DNA from: PNKC01 sp039917655
Lineage (GTDB): Bacteria; Chloroflexota; Dehalococcoidia; Tepidiformales; Tepidiformaceae
Assembly (NCBI GenBank): GCA_039917655.1
Contig: JBDSJC010000275.1
Span: 1 to 19,742, forward strand
Reading direction: 5' to 3'
DNA: 19,742 nt
Position numbers and translations under genes: made by a program. Positions 1 to 6,527 of this stretch are shown in pieces; the stretch's first letter is position 1; every line of letters starts with the position of its first letter. The notes below the pieces were generated by a model. That model was given only the letters and a program-made list of their open reading frames with translations. It had not been told where the DNA came from and did no database searches.

Positions 1-218
1 ACCATCAGGTGGATGTCGAATGGCAACGAGGTCACCTTGCGTAGCGCCTCCACAAGCGTGGGTCCGAAGGTGATGTTCGGCACGAAGCGGCCGTCCATCA
101 CGTCAAGGTGAAGGCAGTCTGCGCCGCCCGCCTCGGCCGCTCGCACCTCGTCGGCCAGGCGGCCGAAATCCGCGGTCAAGATGGAAGGGGCGATTTTCAC
201 CGTCTTCACTGTGTGCAT
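1..218 (-). CDS. rpe: Ribulose-phosphate 3-epimerase, N-terminal part (runs off window)
   Basis: Only the first 72 codons are present; the gene continues leftward beyond base 1. The enzyme interconverts ribulose-5-phosphate and xylulose-5-phosphate in the pentose phosphate pathway, in the cytoplasm. Visible family signatures are APSILTADFG (residues 10-19), the strand HLDVMDGRFVPNITFG (37-52) and DIHLMV at the truncation. His37, Asp39 and His70 occupy the positions of the conserved metal ligand and catalytic residues of this TIM-barrel family. The ATG at 218 is chosen because it sits just ahead of the conserved KIAPSIL strand. No Shine-Dalgarno sequence precedes it, and a TAGAAT box ends 6 bases upstream, so the message may be leaderless. 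It is divergent from degV. The identification is secure; the remainder of the protein cannot be judged. Confidence 0.93.
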   Translation of the reverse strand, partial: MHTVKTVKIAPSILTADFGRLADEVRAAEAGGADCLHLDVMDGRFVPNITFGPTLVEALRKVTSLPFDIHLM

Positions 219-224
219 CGGCGT

Positions 225-230
225 ATTCTA
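225..230 (-). promoter_or_regulatory. Putative -10 box of rpe (TAGAAT), leaderless spacing
   Basis: Read on the minus strand, the hexamer TAGAAT matches the sigma-70 -10 consensus at 5 of 6 positions. It ends 6 bases before the rpe ATG, which would place transcription start on or next to the start codon. No convincing -35 hexamer is seen at 16-18 bases; that position overlaps the degV -10 box on the other strand. Confidence 0.45.
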
Positions 231-251
231 ACGCGTGTCGGCCACTCCGCT

Positions 252-257
252 TATACT
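252..257 (+). promoter_or_regulatory. Putative -10 box of degV (TATACT)
   Basis: TATACT matches the -10 consensus at 5 of 6 positions and stands out in GC-rich surroundings. The predicted start of transcription is near 264-265, giving an untranslated leader of about 18 bases before the ATG at 283. No good -35 hexamer is visible. A weak purine stretch (GAGTAGG, 263-269) could act as ribosome binding site. Confidence 0.45.
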
Positions 258-265
258 CTGCTGAG

Positions 266-275
266 TAGGCGCCTA
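266..275. promoter_or_regulatory. Perfect 10-base palindrome at the degV transcription start
   Basis: TAGGCGCCTA reads the same on both strands and lies between the putative degV -10 box and the degV start codon. It could be a short operator half or a chance palindrome. No second copy was seen at the other promoters in the window, so an operator role is only a possibility. Confidence 0.25.
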
Positions 276-282
276 AACAATT

Positions 283-1122
283 ATGACCGTACGCATCGTC
301 ACCGATTCAACCTGCGATCTCCCGGCCAACGTTGTTGAGCGGCTCGGCATCACCGTCGTTCCGCTCACTGTGTTCTTCGGCAACGAGGCGCTGCTTGATG
401 GTGTCGAGATCGACTCGCAAACGTTTTACGACCGGTTGAAAAGCGCTCCCGCGCTCCCGCGCTCCAGCCAGCCTTCGGTCGACCTGTTCCAGGAGGCCTA
501 CGAGCGGCTGAGCGCCGACGGCAGTGAGATCGTCTCAATCCATCTCTCCTCAAAGATGTCGGGGACGCTGAATGCCGCTTCGGTGGCACGGGAAGTGATG
601 AAGGATTCCGCCCACATCGACCTCATCGATTCTTACCAGGTGAGCCTCGGCCTCGGGCTGATCGTGATGGAGGCGGCGCTCGCCGCGCAGGCTGGCAAGG
701 GCCTGGCGGAGGTAGTCGCGGCGGCACGCCGGGCGATGGACAGCAGCGGCGTCTACCTGCTCGTCGATACCCTCGAATTCCTGCGCCGGGGCGGGCGCAT
801 CGGCCGTGCCAGTTCGTTCCTCGGTTCGATCCTCAGCATCAAACCGATCGTGCACATCGAAGACGGCGAGGTCGCGCCGGTGGAACGCGTGCGCACTCGG
901 GCGAAGGCGATCGAACGCATCTTCCAGCTCGCCCTCCAACATCCCCGTTCCAAGACACTCTTTGTCGCGCACGGAGGCGATGTTGCAGCGGCCGGGGCGC
1001 TGATCGAGCGCCTGCGCCCTGCACTGCCGCACACGGAGATCATGATCGCGGAGTTCGGGCCGGCGGTCGGCGTCCACACCGGCCCGGGGACACTCGGGAT
1101 CGCCTACCTCGAACGGGAGTAG
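283..1122 (+). CDS. DegV family protein (FakB-type fatty-acid-binding protein)
   Basis: This 279-residue protein has the length and all hallmark motifs of the DegV/FakB family. They are TDSTCDLP (7-14), SSQPS (61-65), LSSKMSGT (89-96), the LEFLRRGGRIGRAS stretch in the middle and the C-terminal GPAVGVHTGPGTLGIAY. In Firmicutes, FakB proteins bind a fatty acid in the cleft between their two domains and present it to the kinase FakA, forming acyl-phosphate for phospholipid synthesis. The Ser of the SGT motif and the His of the GVHTGPG loop are the lipid head-group contacts in that family. No FakA (DAK2-domain) gene lies in this window, so the partner is unknown. It is the first gene of a rightward unit; its last codons contain the recG ribosome binding site. 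The family is clear; the specific ligand is not. Confidence 0.93.
   Translation: MTVRIVTDSTCDLPANVVERLGITVVPLTVFFGNEALLDGVEIDSQTFYDRLKSAPALPRSSQPSVDLFQEAYERLSADGSEIVSIHLSSKMSGTLNAASVAREVMKDSAHIDLIDSYQVSLGLGLIVMEAALAAQAGKGLAEVVAAARRAMDSSGVYLLVDTLEFLRRGGRIGRASSFLGSILSIKPIVHIEDGEVAPVERVRTRAKAIERIFQLALQHPRSKTLFVAHGGDVAAAGALIERLRPALPHTEIMIAEFGPAVGVHTGPGTLGIAYLERE
1115..1119 (+). promoter_or_regulatory. Shine-Dalgarno site of recG (GGGAG), fixes the start
   Basis: GGGAG lies within the last codons of degV, 7 bases before the ATG at 1127. The ideal spacing supports that ATG as the real recG start, and therefore the reality of the long N-terminal extension. Confidence 0.6.
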
Positions 1123-1126
1123 CGTC

Positions 1127-3673
1127 ATGCCGCAAGCCGATGCCACCCGCGTGAGGCGCGTGTTCGAACTGGAGCTCGAACGCGGCTGCCAGAACCAGGT
1201 GGTGATCGGCGGACTCGACCGGATGCTCATTCAGATGGGCGAAGACGGCCTGCTCAGAGGCAGTCCGCTGGCATCGAGAGTCGCTGCGCTACCGCCGACG
1301 GGTTACCGGTCGCTGGAGGAAGAGGCGCGGCGGGAGTGGGTGCAGAGCACGATCCGGGCGTTGACGCCGATAGCGCCCTCAACGCCCACCCGGAGCGCCC
1401 CGGTCACGCGACCAGGACCGTCGCGCGGCGGCGGAGTCCGGGCGGCGGCAGCTCGCAGTGCGAATGACGACCGGTCAACCGTTGGTGCGCTTCGCGCGGC
1501 CTCGCGGCGGGAGGTAACCTCCGTAGCCGTTCGCGAGTCCGCCGCACAGCTGCGCGCCACTGGTTCTCTTCGGCCGGACTCGCCCGTCTCCCACCTGCCG
1601 GGCATCGGCAAGTCTGCCGCGGAGAAGCTCGAAAAGCTGGGCGTGGCTACCGCTTCTGACGCAGTGTTCCTCTTCCCGCGACGCTTCAACGATTTCTCCG
1701 ATCTGCGGAAAATTGCCCAGCTTGAGCCCGCGAAGACCCCGCAGACGATCATTGGCACGGTGTTCGCGGTGTCCGAGATTCGTTGGGGGCGGCGCGTGAA
1801 GGGCACCCAGGCGGTGCTCACCGATGCCACCGGCAGCCTGCGGGTCGTCTGGTTCAACATGGGCTACATCGCCCGGGCGCTGAGTGAAGGGATGCAGATC
1901 GTCGTCTCCGGCCGAGTCAAGGACTTCCGAGGGCGGCTGCAGATGGAGAACCCCGAGTTCGAGCCGCTGGACGACGAACTCGACCACACGGGGCGCCTGA
2001 TACCCGTCTACCCCGCCACCGCAGGGCTTGGGCAGCGCACCATTCGGCGGGCGGTCAAGGCGGCCGTCGATCAGCTAGCGGGGCGAGTTGCCGACCCTGT
2101 CCCCGGCTGGCTGCGCGAAGAAACGAATCTGCTGCCGGTGGCCCAGGCGATCGGCACGTATCACTATCCGCCGTCGCTCCCCGCGGCTGAGGTCGCTCGC
2201 CAACGACTGGCGGTGGGCGAATTCCTCGCCATCCAGGTGGCAGTGCTAATGCGCCGGGCAGAATGGCAGCAGGGCGAACAGTCGCAGTTCGTGGAACTGG
2301 GCGGGAAAGAGCAGCCGTTCCTCGATTCGCTCCCGTTTCCGCTGACCGGTGCGCAACAGCGTTGCCTGGGCGAGATCTTCGGTGACCTGCGGCGCACGCA
2401 CCCAATGCTCCGCCTGTTACAGGGCGACGTTGGCTCGGGGAAGACGGTTGTTGCCTTCGCGGGCATGCTCGCGGCCGTTGCCTCTGGCTACCAGGCGGCG
2501 CTCATGGCGCCCACCGAAATCCTCGCCGAACAGCACTTCCGTTCGTTCGCCCGGCTGCTTGGAGGCGAAGAGACGGGCGCGCTCGCCGGCGTTTTCGTGC
2601 CGTCTTGGCTCGGGCGGCCCATCCGTGTGCTGCTGCTCACCGGGTCGCTGACCGCTTCACAGAAGGAGCAGATTCGCACCGACGCGGCCCATGGAGGAGC
2701 GGACATCATCATCGGTACCCACGCACTTCTCGAAGAAGGAGTGCAGATTCCGCGGCTGGCGCTCGCGGTGGTGGACGAACAGCACCGCTTCGGGGTGATG
2801 CAGCGAGCCAAACTCCGCCAGAAGGGGATGAACCCGCATCTTTTGGTAATGACCGCCACCCCAATCCCGCGGACGCTCGCGCTGACTGTCTACGGTGACC
2901 TCGAAGTCTCGACGATCGACGAGATGCCGCCCGGGCGCAAGCCGGTGAAGACGCGCTGGTACCAGCCCCACGAGCGCGATGCGGCCTACGAATTCATTCG
3001 CAAGCGGCTGGACGCCGGCGAGCAGGCGTTCATCATCTGCCCACTGGTCGAAGAATCGGAGACGCTGGATGTGCGCAGCGCCGAGGAGGAGTACGAGCAT
3101 CTGAGCAACGGCCCGCTAAGTGGTTACAACCTGGACCTGCTGCACGGGCGCATGAACGCGAAGCAGAAGGACGAGATCATGGGCCGCTTCGGGCGAGGCG
3201 AATCGCAAGCGCTAGTTTCGACCAGCGTCATTGAAGTAGGGATCGACGTGCCGAACGCGACCGTGATCGTCATCGAAGGGACGGAACGCTTCGGTCTGAG
3301 CCAGCTCCACCAGTTCCGTGGCCGGGTCGGGCGTTCGGACCAGCAGAGCTACTGCCTGCTCTTCAGCAGCGAAGAGGACCCCGGCCCCGAGGCCACCGAG
3401 CGGCTGGAGGCGATGGTCGAGACGACGGACGGCTTCAAGCTGGCCGAGGTGGACCTCGCGATGCGCGGCGAAGGCGAAACCTGGGGCAAGCTACAGAGCG
3501 GCGTCAACACCATGCTCCGCGTCGCCCGCCTGACCGACCGTGAATTGCTGTTACAGGCACGTGGGATGGCCGCCCGGGTGCTTGCCCGCGACCCCTACCT
3601 GCAGAAGCCGGAGCATCACGCCCTCGCTGCCACCGTGAAACCGTTCCTCGAAAAAGCGGCGGAGGCGAACTGA
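1127..3673 (+). CDS. recG: ATP-dependent DNA helicase RecG, extended N-terminus
   Basis: RecG is a superfamily 2 helicase that reverses stalled replication forks and migrates branched DNA. The protein is 848 residues, about 150 longer than the E. coli enzyme. Residues 1-80 are a helical extension containing VIGGLDRML; about 85-150 is a basic Ala/Arg/Pro-rich linker. Then follow a helix-hairpin-like VSHLPGIGKSAAEKL segment, the FLFPRRFND motif and the OB-fold wedge domain (to about 320). Helicase motifs are Walker A GDVGSGKT (about 432-440), MAPTEILAEQH, IIIGTHALLEEG, the DEQH box (about 549), VMTATPIPRTLA, and the motif V/VI region with STSVIEVGIDVPNA and QFRGRVGRSDQ. The TRG region precedes the C-terminus. 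A good Shine-Dalgarno site inside degV supports the start. The gene sits 4 bases after degV and 2 bases before radA, so the three genes are probably co-transcribed. Confidence 0.97.
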   Translation: MPQADATRVRRVFELELERGCQNQVVIGGLDRMLIQMGEDGLLRGSPLASRVAALPPTGYRSLEEEARREWVQSTIRALTPIAPSTPTRSAPVTRPGPSRGGGVRAAAARSANDDRSTVGALRAASRREVTSVAVRESAAQLRATGSLRPDSPVSHLPGIGKSAAEKLEKLGVATASDAVFLFPRRFNDFSDLRKIAQLEPAKTPQTIIGTVFAVSEIRWGRRVKGTQAVLTDATGSLRVVWFNMGYIARALSEGMQIVVSGRVKDFRGRLQMENPEFEPLDDELDHTGRLIPVYPATAGLGQRTIRRAVKAAVDQLAGRVADPVPGWLREETNLLPVAQAIGTYHYPPSLPAAEVARQRLAVGEFLAIQVAVLMRRAEWQQGEQSQFVELGGKEQPFLDSLPFPLTGAQQRCLGEIFGDLRRTHPMLRLLQGDVGSGKTVVAFAGMLAAVASGYQAALMAPTEILAEQHFRSFARLLGGEETGALAGVFVPSWLGRPIRVLLLTGSLTASQKEQIRTDAAHGGADIIIGTHALLEEGVQIPRLALAVVDEQHRFGVMQRAKLRQKGMNPHLLVMTATPIPRTLALTVYGDLEVSTIDEMPPGRKPVKTRWYQPHERDAAYEFIRKRLDAGEQAFIICPLVEESETLDVRSAEEEYEHLSNGPLSGYNLDLLHGRMNAKQKDEIMGRFGRGESQALVSTSVIEVGIDVPNATVIVIEGTERFGLSQLHQFRGRVGRSDQQSYCLLFSSEEDPGPEATERLEAMVETTDGFKLAEVDLAMRGEGETWGKLQSGVNTMLRVARLTDRELLLQARGMAARVLARDPYLQKPEHHALAATVKPFLEKAAEAN

Positions 3674-3675
3674 GG

Positions 3676-5067
3676 GTGCCGCCGAAAAGCGCCCGCGGCT
3701 ATCGGTGCCGGGAATGCGGCTGGGAGACGGTGGCGTACGTTGGCCGCTGCGGCGAATGCCAGGCATGGAACACGCTCGAGCAGTACGCGGCCTCCGCCCG
3801 GCCCACGGCGGGGTCGAACCGGCGCGGGGTGACGGCCATCCCCGCGCGCACGGTCCCGTTGGAATCCGTCCCGGATGACGCCGGCGAGCGCATGGAGACC
3901 GAGATCCCCGAACTCGACCGGGTGCTCGGTGGCGGGCTGGTGGCCGGCGCACTGATCCTCGTCGGCGGAGACCCGGGCATCGGCAAGTCAACGCTCATGC
4001 TTCAGGCGGCGGCGAAACTGGCAGCGAGAGGGCGGGCCGTAGCCTACGTCTGTGGTGAGGAATCGGCGCGTCAGGTGAAGCTCCGTGCTTCGCGGCTCGG
4101 CATCTCCGGCGAGGGCATCTCGCTCATCCCCGAAACGAACCTCGACGCTGCCCTCGCCGCCGCTGAGGGCCTCGGAGCGAGCGCCGTGATCATCGATTCG
4201 ATCCAGTCGGTCTTCGTCGAGGGCCTCGACACCCGCTCCGGCGGCCCTGCGCAGCTGGCGGAGGCCGGCGCGCGGCTGGTGGCCTGGGCAAAGGGCAATG
4301 AGATAGCAACGATCGTCACCGGCCACGTCACCAAGGGCGGCGAGATCGCCGGGCCGCGGCTGCTCGAACACCTGGTCGATGCGGTGCTCTACTTCGAAAG
4401 CGCCGAGGGCGGGGAGATGCGGATCCTTCGCGCCGTCAAGAACCGCTTCGGCGCGACCGACGAAGTGGGCGTCTTCGAGATGACCGGGGAAGGGCTGAAG
4501 AGCGTGGAGAACCCGAGTGCGGCGTTGCTCGCCTCGCACGATGATTCGGCCTCGGGCTGTGCCGTCACGGCGGTGGTCGAAGGTTCACGGCCCCTTGCGC
4601 TGGAGTTACAGGCGTTGGCCGTCCCTTCGCAGCTCGCCTCGCCGAGGCGCATCGCTTCCGGGTTGGAGGTCTCGCGTTTGCATCTGCTGCTTGCCGTGTT
4701 GGCGCGGCGCGGCGGGTTCAACGCGGCCAACCTGGATGTGGTCGCCACTGTTTCCGGCGGACTGCGCCTGCGAGACCCCGGAGCTGACCTCGCGGTTGTG
4801 CTCGCATTGGCCTCGGCAATTCGCGATGAGCCGTTGCAGCGCGGCACTGCGTTCCTCGGTGAGGTGGCGCTGTCCGGCGCGGTGCGGCCGGCCAACCAGG
4901 CCGCCCGCCGGGTGTCCGAACTTCAGCGCCTCGGCTTCTCCCGAGTCGTCTGCCCGGCCTCCACCGCCGAGCATCCCGGCGTCACCCTCGTCCCCGTGAA
5001 GACACTCGCCGAAGCGCTGGCTGCGGCGGGGCTCAGCCCAAAGCGACCCCGCTCCGAGAACCGGTAG
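3676..5067 (+). CDS. radA: DNA repair protein RadA (Sms)
   Basis: RadA is a RecA-like ATPase that assists recombination intermediates and branch migration. The 463-residue protein shows the full family layout. An N-terminal zinc finger has Cys11, Cys14, Cys25 and Cys28, followed by WNTLEQ. The RecA-like ATPase core has Walker A GGDPGIGKST (97-106), a Walker B-like strand AVIIDSIQSVF and the diagnostic KNRFG motif (255-259). The C-terminus is a Lon-protease-like domain (PRRIASGLEVSRLHLLLAVL, then LSGAVRPA). The start is GTG at 3676, two bases after the recG stop. GGAGG at 3661-3665 provides the ribosome binding site, and no earlier in-frame start would leave the zinc finger in its usual position. 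It is probably the last gene of the degV-recG-radA unit. Confidence 0.97.
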   Translation: MPPKSARGYRCRECGWETVAYVGRCGECQAWNTLEQYAASARPTAGSNRRGVTAIPARTVPLESVPDDAGERMETEIPELDRVLGGGLVAGALILVGGDPGIGKSTLMLQAAAKLAARGRAVAYVCGEESARQVKLRASRLGISGEGISLIPETNLDAALAAAEGLGASAVIIDSIQSVFVEGLDTRSGGPAQLAEAGARLVAWAKGNEIATIVTGHVTKGGEIAGPRLLEHLVDAVLYFESAEGGEMRILRAVKNRFGATDEVGVFEMTGEGLKSVENPSAALLASHDDSASGCAVTAVVEGSRPLALELQALAVPSQLASPRRIASGLEVSRLHLLLAVLARRGGFNAANLDVVATVSGGLRLRDPGADLAVVLALASAIRDEPLQRGTAFLGEVALSGAVRPANQAARRVSELQRLGFSRVVCPASTAEHPGVTLVPVKTLAEALAAAGLSPKRPRSENR

Positions 5068-5150
5068 CGCCACTAACAAGGGGTGGCAGGTCACGAACGC
5101 CTCTCTCCCTTCGTCAACACCGCGAGGGCTCGTCCCGCAAAAGTTGTAGC

Positions 5151-5170
5151 CGTGGCCCTCCGTGGCCACA
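5151..5170. repeat. Short tandem duplication CGTGGCC-N3-CGTGGCC
   Basis: CGTGGCC occurs at 5151-5157 and again at 5161-5167, each inside a 10-base unit. The second copy also contains the self-complementary octamer GTGGCCAC (5162-5169). It lies within the repeat-rich convergent spacer. Confidence 0.5.
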
Positions 5171-5204
5171 TGTTCGCCCTCGCAACCCGGGAGCGCCGAA
5201 TGCA

Positions 5205-5237
5205 CCCTTCTCCCGCGAGGCACGAGTCGGGAGAGGG
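5205..5237. repeat. Inverted repeat / hairpin 1 in convergent spacer
   Basis: The arm CCCTTCTCCCG (5205-5215) pairs with CGGGAGAGGG (5228-5237) over 10 base pairs with one bulged T, around a 12-base loop. It is GC-rich and could stop or pause polymerase from either side, but there is no T-tract. It resembles the CTCTCCC/GGGAGAG type of intergenic inverted repeat. Confidence 0.55.
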
Positions 5238-5257
5238 AGCGGGGGCCCGCCGCCCGG

Positions 5258-5269
5258 CCCGTGCACGGG
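5258..5269. repeat. Perfect 12-base palindrome CCCGTGCACGGG
   Basis: CCCGTGCACGGG is fully self-complementary and lies between the two hairpins of the convergent spacer. It may be part of a larger repeat element or a protein-binding site; nothing else identifies its role. Confidence 0.45.
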
Positions 5270-5290
5270 AGGCCAAAGACGGCCGGTTCC

Positions 5291-5320
5291 GTTCGTCCTG
5301 TGGACCCTCGCCAGGCGAAC
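5291..5320. repeat. Inverted repeat / hairpin 2 in convergent spacer
   Basis: GTTCGTCCTG (5291-5300) pairs with CAGGCGAAC (5312-5320) over 9 base pairs with one bulged T, around an 11-base loop. It ends 31 bases beyond the rodA stop codon and could mark the 3' end of the rod-shape operon transcript. No T-run follows. Confidence 0.5.
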
Positions 5321-5351
5321 GAGGACAGCGAGACCGCGGAAGACTCCGCCC

Positions 5352-6527
5352 CTACGTCTGGCGGTACGCCCGATGGCGCATGATGATGCTCTGCAGAATC
5401 CCCAGCGCGATAAACAGCGTGACGATTGAGCTGCCACCCTGGCTGACGAACGGCAGCGGGATGCCGGTCACCGGGAAGAGGCTGACGTTGACCGCCACGT
5501 TGATAAACGTCTGCATCAGGATCAGCATGACGATGCCCACCGCCACCAACTGGCCAGCCGTGTCGCCCGCGATCTGCGCGACCCGCACGCCGCGCATCAG
5601 CAAAAAGATGAAGAGCGCGAACAGCCCCATCGCTCCGAGAAACCCGAGCTCTTCGCCCAGTACGCTGAAGATAAAGTCCTTGGTTGGCACCTTCAGGTAG
5701 CGGAGCTGCGTTTGGGCGCCGTTGGTCAGTCCCTTGCCTGTCAATTGACCAGAGCCAACAGCGATCTGCGACTGGATGACGTTGTAGCCCGCGTCGAGGG
5801 GAAATTCCTCGGGGTTGACGAGCACACTCACGCGCTCTACCTGGTAGTCGGCGATAGCGAACGTCCAGACGAAGGGGAGGACAGCCACGAACAGCGCCGC
5901 CATCACCAGCAGATGGCTGCGGCTCACGCCGGCCACGATCACCACGCCGAGCCAGATCGCGAAGAAGACGAGGCTCGTCCCGAGGTCTGGTTCGATGAAC
6001 ACCAGACCGGCCACCGGCGCGACGATCACCAGCGAGAGGACCAGCGTCTTCAAGTCCTTGGCGTCGCCGCCGTGCTCACTGAAAAAACGGGCGAGCGTGA
6101 GGATGGTGGCCAGCTTGGCAAACTCGGACGGCTGGACCTGGATCGGCCCAAGGTCGAACCAGCGCGTCGAACCGTACGCCGTCTGGCCAATGACGAGGAT
6201 CGCCACGAGCGCGACCAGCCCCGTGAAGTAGAAAAGCCACGAATAGTGCGTCAAGTAGTGATAGTCGATCTTCGAAACGATGAGCATCATCCCGAAACCG
6301 ATGGTGGCGAAGATGACTTGCTTGGCCACCGGGTTGGCAAAACTCGCCGCCGGGCCGTGGTACGAGCGCGCCGAACCGCTGTAGATCAGCAGCAGCCCCA
6401 TCGCCACCAGCCCAAGGGACGAGAGCACGATCCAGTAGTCAAACCGGTCCCAGCCCCGGAACACGCCGGACCGCGTCGCGGCGTACGGAGAAGTGCGCCC
6501 GCTGCCGTAGGACGAAACGCTACTCAA
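5352..6527 (-). CDS. rodA: Rod-shape peptidoglycan glycosyltransferase RodA (SEDS family)
   Basis: RodA polymerises lipid II into glycan strands during lateral wall growth and works with PBP2. The 391-residue protein has about ten hydrophobic membrane segments starting near residue 31. Family motifs are STRWFDLGPIQVQPSEFAK (120-138) with the conserved Trp123, EPDLGTS (179-185), and PTKDFIFSVLGEELGFLG (281-298). In the last motif Asp284 matches the essential catalytic Asp. The C-terminal TGIPLPFVSQGGSSI (354-368) is also typical. The start is TTG at 6527, which overlaps the mrdA stop as TTGA. No ATG or GTG farther upstream in this frame gives a better start, and the overlap implies translational coupling to PBP2, its enzymatic partner. 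It is the last gene of the operon. The assignment as RodA rather than FtsW rests mainly on the mre/PBP2 neighbourhood. Confidence 0.95.
   Translation of the reverse strand: MSSVSSYGSGRTSPYAATRSGVFRGWDRFDYWIVLSSLGLVAMGLLLIYSGSARSYHGPAASFANPVAKQVIFATIGFGMMLIVSKIDYHYLTHYSWLFYFTGLVALVAILVIGQTAYGSTRWFDLGPIQVQPSEFAKLATILTLARFFSEHGGDAKDLKTLVLSLVIVAPVAGLVFIEPDLGTSLVFFAIWLGVVIVAGVSRSHLLVMAALFVAVLPFVWTFAIADYQVERVSVLVNPEEFPLDAGYNVIQSQIAVGSGQLTGKGLTNGAQTQLRYLKVPTKDFIFSVLGEELGFLGAMGLFALFIFLLMRGVRVAQIAGDTAGQLVAVGIVMLILMQTFINVAVNVSLFPVTGIPLPFVSQGGSSIVTLFIALGILQSIIMRHRAYRQT

Larger units (their letters stand above)
5068..5351. other. Convergent radA/rodA intergenic spacer, repeat-rich, no gene seen
   Basis: This 284-base spacer, the longest in the window, separates two genes that end toward each other. 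No protein with recognisable motifs is encoded on either strand. It holds a short tandem duplication (5151-5170), two bulged hairpins (5205-5237 and 5291-5320) and a 12-base perfect palindrome (5258-5269). The hairpins are not followed by a T-run on either strand, so classical intrinsic termination is not evident. The density of symmetric elements fits an assembly of interspersed intergenic repeats or a bidirectional transcription barrier. Confidence 0.6.

Noticed and set aside
5205..5320. Classical intrinsic terminators for radA or rodA
   Set aside because: The hairpins have reasonable stems, but neither strand shows a T-run after them, so they are listed as repeats instead.
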